Shown piece by piece: positions 38,456-51,099 of a stretch of 64,000 bases of DNA. The notes under the pieces were generated by a model, which was given only the letters and a program-made list of their open reading frames with translations, did no database searches and was not told the DNA's origin. The stretch is taken from contig NW_020825364.1 in assembly GCF_003286085.1 (NCBI RefSeq), positions 310,001-374,000 of the forward strand, read 5' to 3'. Within the stretch, counting starts at the first letter, position 1. Each line of letters opens with the position of its first letter. Source of the DNA: Drosophila persimilis. Taxonomy: Eukaryota; Arthropoda; Insecta; Diptera; Drosophilidae. Made by a program: the position numbers and the translations under genes.

Positions 38456-38478
38456 TCGATCGATCGATCGATCGATCT
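38456..38478 (+). repeat. ATCG tetranucleotide array
   Basis: Five to six uninterrupted ATCG units, which also generate overlapping ATCGAT palindromes. Seen directly. Confidence 0.9.
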
Positions 38479-38686
38479 ATCTAACCTTAAACGAAGCAAA
38501 CGTTCCAGCAAAGAAAGTGATGGGACAAAAAGACACACAAAAAGCAAGCGGCCAGCATTTGAGCGGGGGAAAATGTTGCTCAACAAGGACGCAACATGCC
38601 AGGCAACATTCTAGCAAAGCGGCTTCGCCTCGCAGCGACTCCTTGGTCGTCGTAGTCGTCTCCATCGTGGATGTCTTCTTGGACGA

Positions 38687-38730
<44 letters not shown>
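38687..38730 (+). repeat. GTC triplet array
   Basis: About 14 GTC/GCC triplets. It encodes runs of Val, Ser or Arg on the plus strand and Asp/Arg/Thr on the minus strand, explaining the open frames here. Confidence 0.95.
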
Positions 38731-40874
38731 TGGCGATCGCCGGCGGTGACATCTTGTCAACTCAAAAATCATGATCAACAAAATGTTGCAAGCAGAGAGG
38801 TAGCTGCTGGAGATGGCCATGTCCCTCGGTCAAACATTTCTATTGGCAGGCAGGCAGGCAGGCAGGCAGGCGACAGGAGGAAGGCATCTTCTGAGAGAGG
38901 GGCAAGGAGGCAAGGAGGCACTGCGGCACTGTGGCTATGGCTATGGCTATGGCAGACGGAGATCATCTTTATCGATCGTTACAAACAGGCAGCGGCAGCT
39001 CTTGACAGCAGCCCGGTAGGTTCACACATAAGTGAGGCATCATTCAAGACGTCATTGCGAGGCGATTAAAAGGTGCACACACACACTTTTTAAGGAGCTG
39101 CTGGCGGGCTGGCCGCCTGTCTGGCCGGCTGACTGCCTGCCTGCCTGTCACCTGGTGGTCATTCGATCGTTCTCGATCGCTGTCTATCGATGCAGCCAAA
39201 CGTAGGACACACAATGGTTCACCTGTCAGCGGCAATAATCAGGCCAAATATCTAGAGGGATTGGGGTAGGTCGTAAGAGAGCCATAAGAGCCATAAACAG
39301 CAGGGAATGGGAGGGGGGAAGGGGGTAAGCAGGGGCAATATTAGGCATACAAAATACTTAAGGGATCACAGTGAATGAATGGATCCCCGCTACCCGCTAC
39401 CCGCCACCCGCTCCCCGCTAAAAGCAGCTTCTGCTCCACAATAAAAATGCTCTGTTTTCTGGTTCGTTAAATCCACAATAAAAATTGTAAAATTGTTACC
39501 GTTTAAATTTTAAAAGCGTATCACATAAAACGCCAGCAGGGGCAGCAGGGGCAGTAGGGGCAGGGGCAGGGGCAGGCAGCAGGCCAGTATCCAGTACCCA
39601 GTAAACCAGTCAGCACTATAGCCGCAACGATCAAGATCCCGATCAAGATCCCCATTACCCCCCTGCCATCTGAGGGGTGCGCTCTCTTGCTGTGCTCTTG
39701 AACGGGGTTATAAACCAGCTGGCAGGCTAGTTACCGATTTATTGATTTTAATTGCAACCCGAGACGTTTATTTGCAATAAGAAGAATGCGCCCCGAAAGG
39801 CCACGAAGGCAGGCAGGCAGGCAGCCATAGCCGAAGCCATAGCCATAGCCATGACAGTGGCCATAGTTTTGGACAAGTTGAAAACAAATACAAATACAAA
39901 TACAAATGGCAAAAAGAGTGAAGAAGAGAGACGGAGAAGAGGCGGGGAGTGGAGTGGAGGCACCAACTGGTGGCTTGTTGCTGCTGTGGCATTCAATGGG
40001 ATCCTGAACCTACCTCCTTCGGGGTCCCCACAGAGCGTGGGGCATATCATGACATTTTATTGTGTTGTCAGACGGAAAAGTGCTTATTACGCATGCGCAA
40101 CGCGGCCTCCAATGGACGCTGCTTATAATTGTGGGGTGCCACCACAGCAACCAGCAACCAGCAACCAGCAACGTGGAGGATTGTGGCAGCTATCGCTAGA
40201 GCCGCCACAGCCGCCCGAACTGGGGGCCGCTGCAGTTGGCGGAGGAGCTTCCATCGGGGAAAGCCAGTTTCAGTTGTCGTTGTTGTTTACGCCAGCGATT
40301 GTTTTACAAATTAATATTATTTTATGATATCGCGTTTGTTTTGCTAATTGTTGCATGTGTGGCGTAGATTGCATTTACAAGCAGTCAGCGGACAGACAGA
40401 CAGACAGACAGACAGTGGGACCCCGCCAGATGGTACGGCATGGGATGCCATGGGATGGCCCGGGATGCCATGGGATGGCATGGGATGGCTTGGGGACGGA
40501 GACCCGTCCGGTAGCCGGTGCATTTTGACAGTTTTACGAGCTCGAACTAGCGTTGAAATGAATACCTGCTAGCAGCAGGATAGTGCGACGGAGGGACGGA
40601 GGGACGGAGGGACGGTGCGATAGAGGAGGATGGCCGCCGTGTGAGTTGTGGCCATGTCCGTGGCTTGGAATGCGGCAAGCCACCCAAACATAGGAAGCCC
40701 CTAATGAATGTCTTGGGCAGGGCCTCGTAAATTGTCAATAGAGTGGGAAAACACACTCCGCGAATATACTATGTACCCTGCCCCCCCGTATACCCACCAG
40801 ATGTGGAGGGGACTACCGAAGAGAAAGGGTTTAGCAATGACCAAAACTAATTCCATATTCACTGATTGACTCCC

Positions 40875-40898
40875 ATCGATGACTAATCGATTAATGTA
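40875..40898 (+). promoter_or_regulatory. ATCGAT paired site
   Basis: ATCGATGACTAATCGATTA followed by ATGTA matches the site at 21586-21609 at all but three positions over 24 bp, and has the same 11-bp distance between TCGAT half-sites. Function is inferred; it is a candidate binding site or a relic of the same dispersed repeat. Confidence 0.5.
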
Positions 40899-42098
40899 TC
40901 CACAGTGCCTCAGAGAGGGATCTCTCCTGGCTGCGAAGGACTCTCCGTCGTCGCCAACGCCTTGGCTCTCTCCGAGTCTCTCTGGAACTCAATTCCTTTG
41001 AATGTGTTTATTGTTTGGGGAACATTAAGGGAGATAAACAGCCCTTGACCTGGGTCAATCATCGTCCGACAATAAGTCAGGCGAAAATTGCTGATAAAAG
41101 TTTTCGCTGCCTTCGCTGCCCTTTGCGGCCCTTCTGTGTCCCTTCTCAATCATGCCACATTTCATTGGCAGCTCAATGGCGATAAGGTGCCACACTTTGT
41201 TTTGGTTTAATTGTCAAACCGTTTGGCCGTTTATCTTTATGGCAGGGCAGCCTTGGCAGCCTTGGCAGACAGCCTGGCTGCGACAGACCCCAGAGTGTTT
41301 CAGGCGAGGTCCGAGTCGAGGTCTCACTACCCTTCCTCTTCCCCTGTAGGTCCCAGCGAGCCCTCCTGCCCTGCCCTGCTCGGTCCTGTCCCTCGCTGAA
41401 CTGTCAACTGTCAGTCAGTGCTAGTGCTGCTCCTCCGCCCCTCCGCTACTCCGCTCCTCCGCCGAGATGGTCCTCTGTGGAACATCAATATGTGACTATG
41501 TGCCACTCAGCCCGCTGTCCCTGCTCTCCCCTCGGCTGTGTTGTCTTTGCCTTTTGGCCCATGTTCGCAGTGTTTTGCAGCATGTTACTTTTTGCCTTTC
41601 TGCTGATAACTGATATTTGACAACTTTTGATCCACTGACATTGACGGCGGCAGGCGGCCTCTAGTCTAGGACTCTCTTCCACTCTCGGGCTCTGCGATGT
41701 GTGGGACATTTAAGAAATTGGACAGCTGCTGCGAGGAGTGCCTAGGCCTGGGCCTGGGCCTGGGCCTGGTCATGGGCCTGCCTGTCCGTCTCCATGTCAT
41801 GCAAAAGAGTTATTTGCCGTCCATCAATGGGTGAACGAGGACAGGCATGGAATGGATTGGACTGGCGACTGTGGACTGTGGACTAGCGACTGTGGACTGT
41901 GGAGTGTGGAGTGGGCCTCAAGTATCACAATATCCTTCCTGTTTTCGGTTCGTATCGGTTCGTGCTTGGATTTGATTTGTATATTTTCTCACACAATCTC
42001 TTGGAGCGATTTCCCTCCCTGTGAGCATTGCTTCACGGCTGCGTAAGCACCACAACAATTTCGCAAAAGATTTACCGTGAAACATTTCAATAAAACCC

Positions 42099-42099
<1 letters not shown>

Positions 42100-42131
<32 letters not shown>
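42100..42131 (+). repeat. C32 homopolymer run
   Basis: Thirty-two consecutive C residues, the longest homopolymer in the window. The length may not be exact in an assembly, since such runs are error-prone in sequencing. Confidence 0.9.
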
Positions 42132-42133
<2 letters not shown>

Positions 42134-43448
42134 TGCCCCTCTGCCCCTGTCCCTGCCGTTCCCCGGTTCGCTGCATGATGATCATTTCAATAACAAGCCT
42201 GCCACTGCCACTGCCGCTGCCACTGCCACTGCCACTGCCACAGAGAGGAAGCCACAAAAAAGGAATCGCCTTCCGGTAATGGTTATGACCACGTCCGCGT
42301 ACAGGGTCCGCCATTGAAAGCCGTTGTAATATGAGTAGAGAGTGGAGCAGAAAAAGCCACTTTATTGAAATGAGCCAACCATCGAATTGTGGTCTAAATG
42401 AACTCGTTTTCGATCCAGAGAGAGAGAGAGAAAGAGAGCGGGCTGGAGAGCAGCCCTGTAATTTCCTTTTGAAAGCCACCGCTCGGCGCATCTCCATTTC
42501 CATCTGCCTCGGCTGCTGCTGCTGCTTTTGCTGCTGCCTTCCCATCCATCGAATTTACGAGGTGGTCAAGATTGTGCCAAAAACAGAAAGAAAGAAGAAC
42601 ACACTCGAACGAGGGGGTAATTATTTTGTACATGAGGCACCCCAGACCCCGAAGGGAGGGCTCTGCCGGCGACTACACTTGACTGCCGTTTAAGTTGATG
42701 AATATGGAGTTCTGTGGCACGGTTTTACGACTCCCTCCTCGACTCCCCGGAAAAGGGGCTGCTCCATTAGATGGCGAGAGATGAGGTTAATTCGCTGCCA
42801 GTTTCGAAAGTTTTCTAATTACAACAAGCCAACGGCAGAGGCAGAGGCAGAGAGGCACGGAGGCACAGAGGGACGGAGGCACAGAGGCAGGGGCACATGT
42901 TAATTGCTTCCCACTTCCCACACTTCCCCACCCCCCACTCGCTCACATCAATGTTTCGGAAAAGTCAGGCCCTAATTATTAATAAGCGCCAACGCGGTGG
43001 ATGTCATTGTCAGAGGGAACCCCCCCGTACCCCCGTACCCCCGTACCCTCGTACACCCGTCCCCCCGACCCCTGGTGGCTGGCTGGCTGGCTGCTGTCAT
43101 CATTTTAATGCCGACTCGTTATTTTATTTATCATCAACATCATTTCAAGCCCCAACGCTGACAGGCCGGCAGTCAGTAGCTGCTGCAACTACCTCTTCCC
43201 AAATGGGGAAGAGGAGCAGCAGTGTGGCAGCAGCAGCAGCAGTGTGGCAGCAGTGGCAGCTAGGCTGTGTGGTAGGGAATATAGGGAGTGCTCTGCTGCT
43301 GCTGCTGCTGCTGCTCCCGTAACATTCGAGTACGGCGCAGATAAAAGCCTTTCCATGTCGCTTCAAATTTAAGTTTTCAATTAAAAAAGACATAAAATCT
43401 ACGAGTATGAGTCGCTGTCGCTGTCGCTGCCACTGCCACTGCCACTGC

Positions 43449-43506
43449 ATGTGTATCTATGTGTATCTATGTGTATCTATGTGTATCTATGTGTGTGTGT
43501 GTGTGC
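43449..43506 (+). repeat. GTGTATCTAT decamer array running into GT-dinucleotides
   Basis: Four copies of ATGTGTATCT followed by a GT tract. Seen directly. Confidence 0.95.
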
Positions 43507-43877
43507 GTTAGTTATGTGTATCTGTGAGTGACGTTCCACGAGCGCTTCAGCGGAGACGGAGTCAGAGACAGAGGAGGAGACATCGGAGGAGGCGGAGGAG
43601 ACATCGGAGGAGGAGGCTTCATCAAGGGAATAACAAATATTGTAAAGTAGTTTGACTTTGACAGACCCGTCATAACTGTTTAAGTATCGCCGCAAACGGC
43701 GCGGCAGATGCTGGGGCAGATGCCAGACGACCCAGAGGTTAAGAATGGGCCAAACGAATCACTACCAAAGTTTTCCAAAAGTTTTCCCACTCCCAGTCCC
43801 CGAAATTGGGGTTGAACATTCACACAGATACCCTTGCAGATGAAGATGCAGATGTTTCTGCCAGGAGCTCAACTTTC

Positions 43878-44313
43878 TTCGATAAATTATCGATAATTTG
43901 CGCAGAAACAGAAAGAGAGGCCAGCAACAGGTACCAAAGAGATACATTTCACGGCAGCTTCCACTTGCGTCGATAAACAGTCGATGATGAAAGCTTGGAA
44001 ATGTTTGGACTCGAATAAATATCTCTCAGCTAGAGACACACTTCCGAATACCGAATAATATCGGTAAATAAATGGTCCTCTGGCTATCTAGAATAATAGA
44101 TAATCTTCCAGTTACATTGTTTTCATGACAGAATCGACTTTTATCGATAAATGATCGATCCGGGAGGGAAGATCGATCAGGAAGATACAGAATACATATC
44201 TCCAGCTCTGGTATCTATTAAACCTTAAAACTTAATCGACCCACCATCGATAATCGAAGGAAGGAAGAAGGCCTACCCCTACCTAGCCTTTCATTGCTAA
44301 ATGATCGATTATA
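43878..44313 (+). promoter_or_regulatory. Homotypic cluster of TCGATAA sites
   Basis: At least eight TCGAT-containing sites within 440 bp. They include three pairs with identical 11-bp spacing: TCGATAAATTATCGAT (near 43879), TCGATAAACAGTCGAT (near 43970) and TCGATAAATGATCGAT (near 44144). Others are GATCGATC (near 44171), ATCGATAATCGA (near 44246) and GATCGATT (near 44303). CGATA/TATCGATA motifs are bound by DREF and BEAF-32, and ATCGAT by Cut-class homeodomains; assignment to any of these is inference. No coding frame is present. Confidence 0.55.
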
Positions 44314-45754
44314 AGTAAAGGGTTTTGGCATCAATGGTTGAAACTACCATATATCGAGGCGTATACAATCTCCACTATTCGTACAACTCTTTCTCTCTTC
44401 AAACCCCAGCCCCAATCCCAATCCCAATCCCAAGCCCAAAGGGCATCCCACTTTTCGGAACAACAAATTTTTAACCGTTTCCAACAAATTAAACTTGAAA
44501 ACACTTTTATGATTACGAGTATGATTCGCCCTGTCCCTCCCTCTGCCCCTCTTCCCCTCTGCCCCTCTTCCCCTCAGCTGCAGTGCTGCCAAGTAATGTG
44601 ATCAATTTAAATTCCCAAAAAAGTTCCACACAAAAAGTGGAGCATTTATCAATTTTTATGGCTCTATTCTGTTTAGTGGATTGTTGGCTGTTGCTGGTGG
44701 CTGCTGGCTGTTGGAGGTTGCTGGTGTTTCTTATTGCTGCTTTTGGCCCATTTGCTGCCACGAGATACGATATGCAAATAACTGAATTTCTGTGTGTTTT
44801 CAACACCATATTTTTGAACACTTTATGGCCTCACGCTTTTCACACACAGAGAAAATTAATGCAAACTCTGGACACCATTTGGAAGTGGTCGTTATGGCCT
44901 CTCCGCTCTCCGCTCTCCACTCTCCACTCTCCGCTCTCCACTCTCCGCTCTCTGCTTCTTTTGTGTCCAAAATTGTTGGCTTGTGCCCATTGTGCGGGTC
45001 AGCTCAGCTCAGCTCAGCTCTTGGGAAAGTGTGGCACGGCATTCGACTTGTGGCAATTCTATGGGCCGTGCCGCGCCGCGCCGGGCTGCTTTCATTGTTG
45101 GCTTTTGGCTGTTGGCTGTTAAACGGAACGAAACCAAACGGTCAGCCTTCTGGCTAACTTTTGAGCTAAAAAGATAAAGACAATTATTATCGCCATTATC
45201 GCCAGCATCTGTTTTTTTTTGGGGTCTGGTTTGGGTTTGGGTTTGGGTTTGGGTTTGCGTTTGGGGTCTGTGCGGATGCTTCCTACGTTTGAAAATGATA
45301 TGCTGGCAGCAGTGTCTTTGGGGTTCTCCCATTCCCCCATTCCTATTCCCATTCCCATTCCCCCATTCCTATTCCCATCCCAATGCCGCAATACAAATTG
45401 GCAATAACCATCAATTGGCCTAAAAGCCGAAAGCGGCTAAAGGTGTTTTCCAGCCAGTGTTTGCATTAGAATGAGCTATGCTATGCTATGCCTACCCAAG
45501 ACCAGAGGAGCAGAGAGGCAGAGTGGCAGAGAGGCAGAGGGGCAGCGTGGCAGAGGGGCGGCTGCCTCTATTGCCTGGAATCCCCGACGATTACAGTACC
45601 GCTGATCGCTGGTGCTCTCCTTGATTTGCTTTCCATTGTCTTTGTTTTCGTTTGGAAATACCCTCGGTGGAATCGGGCATGAATACTAGAAGGCTTGCTT
45701 CATTCAGTGAGGAATAGTAGAGCCCTCCTGGAACATCCATCCATCCCTGAGAGC
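44314..45754. other. Non-coding, no gene seen
   Basis: Holds CCCAAT/CCCAAG hexamers (44408-44435), CTCTTCCCCT repeats (44530-44575), CTCTCCACT/CTCTCCGCT nonamers (44905-44950), GGTTTG hexamers (45225-45258), TTCCCA hexamers (45330-45380) and GGCAGAG runs (45505-45555). No exon recognised apart from the reading frame listed next. Confidence 0.5.
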
Positions 45755-45976
45755 TCAAAATACTGCGTACCCCCGGCTCACTCGCTTTGGGTTGAATATC
45801 GTGCCGGTAGTCCCATCTTTCGTGCCGAATTGGAGAACACCGCAGAGATCCCTGCATCCATCCGCGATTAGTGTATCCAAAACTTCGCTTAGCCCAGAGA
45901 TTCCTGTGGCAATCTTCTCTCTGAAGATCGTGTAGCGATCGGCGGGGCCATAATTGTTCTTTTCGGCATTTCGATG
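45755..45976 (-). other. Exon-like open reading frame, unidentified
   Basis: Minus-strand frame of 73 codons, entered just after an acceptor-like TTGTTGGCCACAG (the AG is the complement of 45977-45978) and ending in TGA. The product contains NNYGPADRYTIFREKIATG then ISGLSEVLDTLIADGCRDL, which looks helical and amphipathic, with Drosophila-like codons. A donor-like GTGAGC follows the codons for NPKR. Upstream in the same frame the sequence is repeat-derived (CATTCG hexamers), so any real protein would start at the acceptor or in another exon. No family recognised; a decayed gene fragment or chance frame are alternatives. Confidence 0.25.
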
Positions 45977-48900
45977 CTGTGGCCAACAAATGCGAATGCG
46001 AATGCGACTGCGAATGGTTACAATAGCATCTAGCCGGCAGTTTGGACAAATGGCACTCACACACACCGCCAGTCCGCTGCCGTGGCACACTCCTTGCCGC
46101 CGCACTGCTTGCCACACTCTGAACTCCGCTGCACTGCTGCACTGCACTCTGAAATGCACAAATGCATCCGCATCCTATGGTGTGTCCATTGTTCCATTCG
46201 AATGTTCTTCTGCCAGCGGCTGCTTCTGTTGCCTGCGTTTTATTGAATGTAGAATCAGGGGCAGAGTCAGGGGGCAGGGGCAGGGGCAGGGGCTGGGGCT
46301 GGGGCAGGGGCATTCCCGCGCCTAGCGCATAATTGTAGACTCTGGTATGATAATTTCCAACCTATCGGATGGGGATTGGTATCTCATTGATGTTGCAGAA
46401 ATGTTAAGCGAAATGTTGCACAGAAAATCTTTCATGCCGCCACAGGAGACACACAGAGAGTGGGGGCGGGGGGGAGGGAGGGAGATGCTGCCAGGGGTCG
46501 TTGCCGAATCGATTGCCGATGTGCCCCATTAATTAGTGGAGCTGGCGCCCATCGCTCGTCGTTCATCGCTCGTCGTTCATCGCCCATCGCCCAACGCCTG
46601 GGGATATTTACCATAATAGACAATTCATCATCAAATTCTGTGTGCCCCCAAAGCAGGCCCCCTTCCCCCTTAAAGCCCTCATTCAAACTGTCAACTGCAG
46701 TTCCTAGTCTCGTTCAAGCATTCCCCTCTTGAGACGTCTCCGCTGCCTGATTTCCTCTTCTACGATACGCAGGTTCTGCTGGGCCCTCGATAATTGCACT
46801 GTCACTTGGCTGAAGACATGGCAATTTGTGGCCATAAAAGCGCGCAAATTTGTTATCCCCCCCCCCCCCCTGCAGCCACTCTCCCCCTCTGTATCTCTGT
46901 GGCTGTGGCTGTCTTTATGAGGCCTGTTGATGAAATGGAAATGCAAAAGACCCAGTGAACAGATCTGCACAGACTCTGAGCCACAGCCCAGGCCAGAGAC
47001 CCATTGAAATCCATTTAATCGAGCCATCATTCCGCTTGCCATCGTCTCCGTGGAGCTCTGTTTGTTGATTTATGAAATATTTTGCGCCGCATTCGCGCCA
47101 AATGAAAATCCATTGCCCATCGTCCAATTTCATGGGACCGCGGCAGAGCCAGAGCCAGGGCTAGGGCCATAGCCATGGCCATGGCCATGACCATGACCAG
47201 GGCACGCGTTCTCTTGGATAGTGGATAGTGGATGCTGGATAGTGGATGCTGGATGGGTTTATGGATGTGACTGTGGCTCTGTTGGGCGCTCGTGTTCATT
47301 CTTAAGCAGCTAAGAGGCGTTGCACATAATTTGCTTTGATCTGTTTCGCATTTGGCCAGCTGTCAACCCCGAAATGGGGCAGAGGGGGCTTCCCCTCTTC
47401 CCCCTGGATGATGGCTGACAATGGAAGCCATCTCCTGGAGAGCCATGCCGGCCTGCTGTTTAGGCGTAGGTTTCTCCGTAAATGCCAATTGCCAGAGATC
47501 TGTTTTGCAATCAGCCCGCATGTCCAAATTAATTTGCTGAAATAACAAAATAACAAATTGAAAAGTGCTCTCCGATCTGCGATCTGCGATCTGCGATCTA
47601 CGATCTACGATCTGTGCGCAGGAAATGAAGATTTATATATAGAATACAATTTATGAAATGTTTTCTTGTATCTTTCGAAAGCACTTGCATTACCATAAAA
47701 CCTTCGAACGAACCTCCCAAAAAGAAACCAAAATTTATGTTAATTTCCAAATTCGAGGCCCCAGAATTGCTTCTAATAATGTGGCCTGCCCTGCCCCCCT
47801 TTCCGATGATCCCCCACTTGTACTTTAGATCCAGTGATAAAAAAAAGTCTAAAGCAAACACTCGACTCGATTCGAATCGACTCGAAAGCGCGTCACGTTT
47901 TTCGGTGGGTTTCGCTCTTCGCTCCCCACAAAAAAAAACTGTGGTCTCTGAGTGCCGGGGAAATATATGTTAAGAAAATAGATCTTCAGCTCTTGAGTTG
48001 TTCAGTTTTTTTCCAGTACTTTTGGATGTGTAACAAATTGAGGTTTGAAGACCAAGCCCCAAAGCCCACCATCGATTGTCATTATCAATGTGATAAGGCC
48101 ATCCATCGAGAGGAGCAGCAGACGGGGCAGCCGCGGCAGCAGTGGATGCCTCATCTGTGGCACAGCTGCTGTCAGTCGGAGACGCATCCACAGTCGCGGG
48201 GGAAATACTTCGAATGCACTTGAGACATTTCTCTTGAACTTCAACGCCTGCCATGCCGCTGTCAAAATATTTCAATGGGTTCTGCTCCCCCCCCCCCCCC
48301 CCTCCCCCCTCCCCTGCCCCCTGCTCTTATGCTCTCTCCAATTCAATCCAATCCAATCCGCTCTGATTCTGATTCTGAATCTGTGTTTTTTCCCCCCTTT
48401 GTTGCCTTTTTTTATGGGGACGGACTCGTTGTGCGGTCTTTTGATGAGATCTCAATATGACGGCTGTCCAATCCGTATCTCTCTCCAGGGAGAATGAGAA
48501 TGGTTGCGTGGTGTGGACTGGAGTGGCGGTGGCGGTGGAGGTGGAGGTGGGGCAAAACAGTTTGTTAGACAAATTAAATCTGTTATTTTCAATTTTCAAT
48601 ACAAACCAGAAACAACAAACACCAGAGGAGGGACAGCAGATGGGTTGTGGGGGGGGAATGAACTTCTAAGTAAGTGAAACTTGTTCTTAGAGAGAGCCTG
48701 GAGAGACCTTCCCAATTTGCCACAGAGCCGCATTCCCATGTCGCGTTTTGTAACCACAAGATGATCGGATCGGATCGGATCGGGTAGATCGGATGATCGT
48801 CGGCCACCGACCATCCTCTCTCTCTCTCTCTCTCGCTCTACTGACTGCCTCCTCTGTCTACACTCTCGCATATTCTTGTATTTATAAGGTTTCTGTCATT

Positions 48901-51099
48901 TCTGTTAAGGATTGAGTTATTTGCTTGCCCAGAGCCCAGCCCCAGCCCCAGAGCCCAGCCCCAGCCCCAGCCACAGCCCCACATGTTTTTACCTTCTCTC
49001 TGGAGGACGGGGAGAGCGCCTTGGGGATGGGACGTGTGCAGAAAATGCGGTTGTTTTGTTATTGTAAGGCGATACTTTTTGCCCCAACGAGAATCGATCG
49101 CAACGATAAAGATTGTCGCACTTCATTCCGCAGTACATAAAATGTGAAAAATCTTTGTATAAATCATAGATGGGAGCCGCCCCTTTGGTCTTTCGTTCAA
49201 GGACTCCAGAATGCAAGAATAAAGGAAAAGCCGAAGAAGAATAACTGAAATATAATGCTCAGAGGGAGATCGGTTGGGAGCTAGAAAAGATCACGAGTTT
49301 CGGAAGTTTTCAGAGTCGGCAGGCTCAGCCTTTCCAATGTTATAGAAGGAGTAACTTCTGGGCAATTATCCCCCACAATCACCTCTATTTTGGCTTTGTT
49401 TGATGGCTTTCCCTCGATTTACCTTTAAAGCCTTTAAAGCGGAAATTAGTTTACACTCGAAGGGCCACCATCTGGCCAAATCTGGCAATAGAATTGCCAT
49501 TTTCCTGGGCACTTAATGACATCAAATTTCCATGGCCGACAAAAGCCTTTTGTTTGCATGTGTGTGTGTGTGTGTGCGTGTGTGTGTGTGTGTGTGTCAT
49601 TAGCATTGGGTGGGTCGGTGGTCCCTCCTTTGGAATCAGAGAAATTTCCCACAGCAATCAGAACTAATTTAATTGTGATAAACGACAGCTGCAGTCAACA
49701 ATATTATTATTGCAGAATTTTCCCAGAGCGGAGTAGGGTGGGGCAGAACTTAGAGAGCAAACAATAAAATAGCAATTAAAGCAGCAGCAATAAACATTTG
49801 ATTGCCATTATTATTTTCCAATATGTACAATATTCATGCAACATGCAGAATCCACACACACACACACACGCACGCACACACACACAGAGATGCAGATGCA
49901 GAGATACACTCGTGCGAGTGGGTAAATTGTTGGCCAGCAAATTGATAAAATTGCAATAAAGTTAATTTCACATGGGCCGACCGCCCGCCCGCCCCTCCCG
50001 CAGAAGGAGGGGAGGAGACGCCACTCGGCTCTAGCGGCTCTAGCGGCATCTCCGTATCGGCATCTCTGCATCTCTGCATATCTGAATCTGAATTTGCTTT
50101 TATTGACACTGTCTTATCATAACTAAAATCATTTGCATGCAAAACAAGGATCGGATGGGGATCCCCGGGGGTGCCAGGGCTGCCAGGGATGCCACGGATG
50201 CCAGGGAACGGGGAAAGAGCAAGAGAATTGTCGCTGGCAAACATGAAAATTCAATAAGCATAAGAATTTCAAATTTACGATGAAATTAACAATAATATTG
50301 CAGCCAGCAGTTGCCGGAGGGCTGCACAACACGACGACACACGGACACACAAGGGGGGCGGGGGGGGACACTTCCTATCTATCTGTCTCAGGCTGTATGT
50401 CTCTCTGTCTGTTGCCCCCCCATAGGGCGGCGGGAGAACTCTAGGTGGTGGAACAACAACAAAAACAACAAAAGAAAGCAAGAAACTCACATTTGCACGG
50501 GTCCATTTTCGATCCTGAACGAGAGTAAGAGCGTATTCACTTTGTTGTGCAGTTTGCCACAACCATTGATGACCTATTCAGTGGTTCTTAACTGTAAAAC
50601 TGTATATCCCATTTAAACCAGGGCTAGGATAAGCGCAGATGCGTTTTTTGGGCTTTGGAAGAACTTCCGCATCGACAAAAATCAATTTTCGTAGCGATTT
50701 CCATCGTTTGGTTGACTTCCAAATGACATGCGAATTAGCGGCAAAAAAAGAGACAGCCTTATGGGTAAAGCATGCAGTTAGAGAGAGAGAGAGAGAGAGA
50801 TATGTGCTGAGAAAGCTGCTGCAGAAAGGGGGGCGAGATTGCGGGGAATGGCAGAAATTAAGGGATGATATTCATATGGAGACCATACAATCGATATACA
50901 TCGATAGATATCGCAGGGAAAGCGAATAAAGAGCACAGCAAGTCCATGGATGTTTTTAAAACATGAAACTATATAAATTTAGTACATATATCCCCTAGCA
51001 GATGGCAGCGAGCACAGGCACAGGCACAGGCCATCGCCCGAGACCCAGGCCCAGGCCCAGGCCCCGTCCCGGACTCCCAACGTCACAAAGCGTCACAAA
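45977..51099. other. Non-coding, no supported gene
   Basis: Includes GGGGCA hexamers (46270-46310), GGATAGT repeats (47216-47250), GATCTGC heptamers (47570-47605), a C run (48288-48306), GGAGGT (48525-48550), GGATC pentamers (48763-48783), a CT tract (48814-48835) and CA/GT tracts at 49559-49598 and 49855-49887. A 101-codon minus frame (47970-48275) and a 96-codon plus frame (50639-50929) lack consistent codon bias; I do not call them. Confidence 0.5.

Larger units (their letters stand above)
37228..40874. other. Non-coding, repeat-rich
   Basis: No gene supported. Contains GGGACTTGGGGAATGG-type repeats (37393-37455), CAGTTCCAA (37638-37660), the ATCG tetramer array at 38456-38478 and the GTC array at 38687-38730. 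GGCAGGCA tetramers (38848-38870, 39808-39825), AAATAC hexamers (39885-39905) and GGGATGCCAT repeats (40440-40485) follow. A 69-codon minus frame at 40547-40756 has some codon bias at its start but no support beyond that. Confidence 0.55.
40899..43870. other. Non-coding, no gene seen
   Basis: Contains the C32 run at 42100-42131, GCCACT hexamers (42199-42240), GA tracts (42418-42440), CAG/CTG triplets (42510-42535, 43212-43245, 43293-43315), GTACCCCC repeats (43025-43050) and the GTGTATCTAT decamer array. The 152- and 141-codon frames are repeat-driven. Confidence 0.55.

Noticed and set aside
42087..42545. 152-codon minus-strand frame with poly-Gly
   Set aside because: The Gly run is the C32 homopolymer and the rest is GCCACT and CTG repeat translation.
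47970..48275. 101-codon minus-strand frame (MKYFDSGMAG...)
   Set aside because: Composition is partly plausible but codon choice is unbiased, the C-terminal half looks random and the plus strand is open as well.
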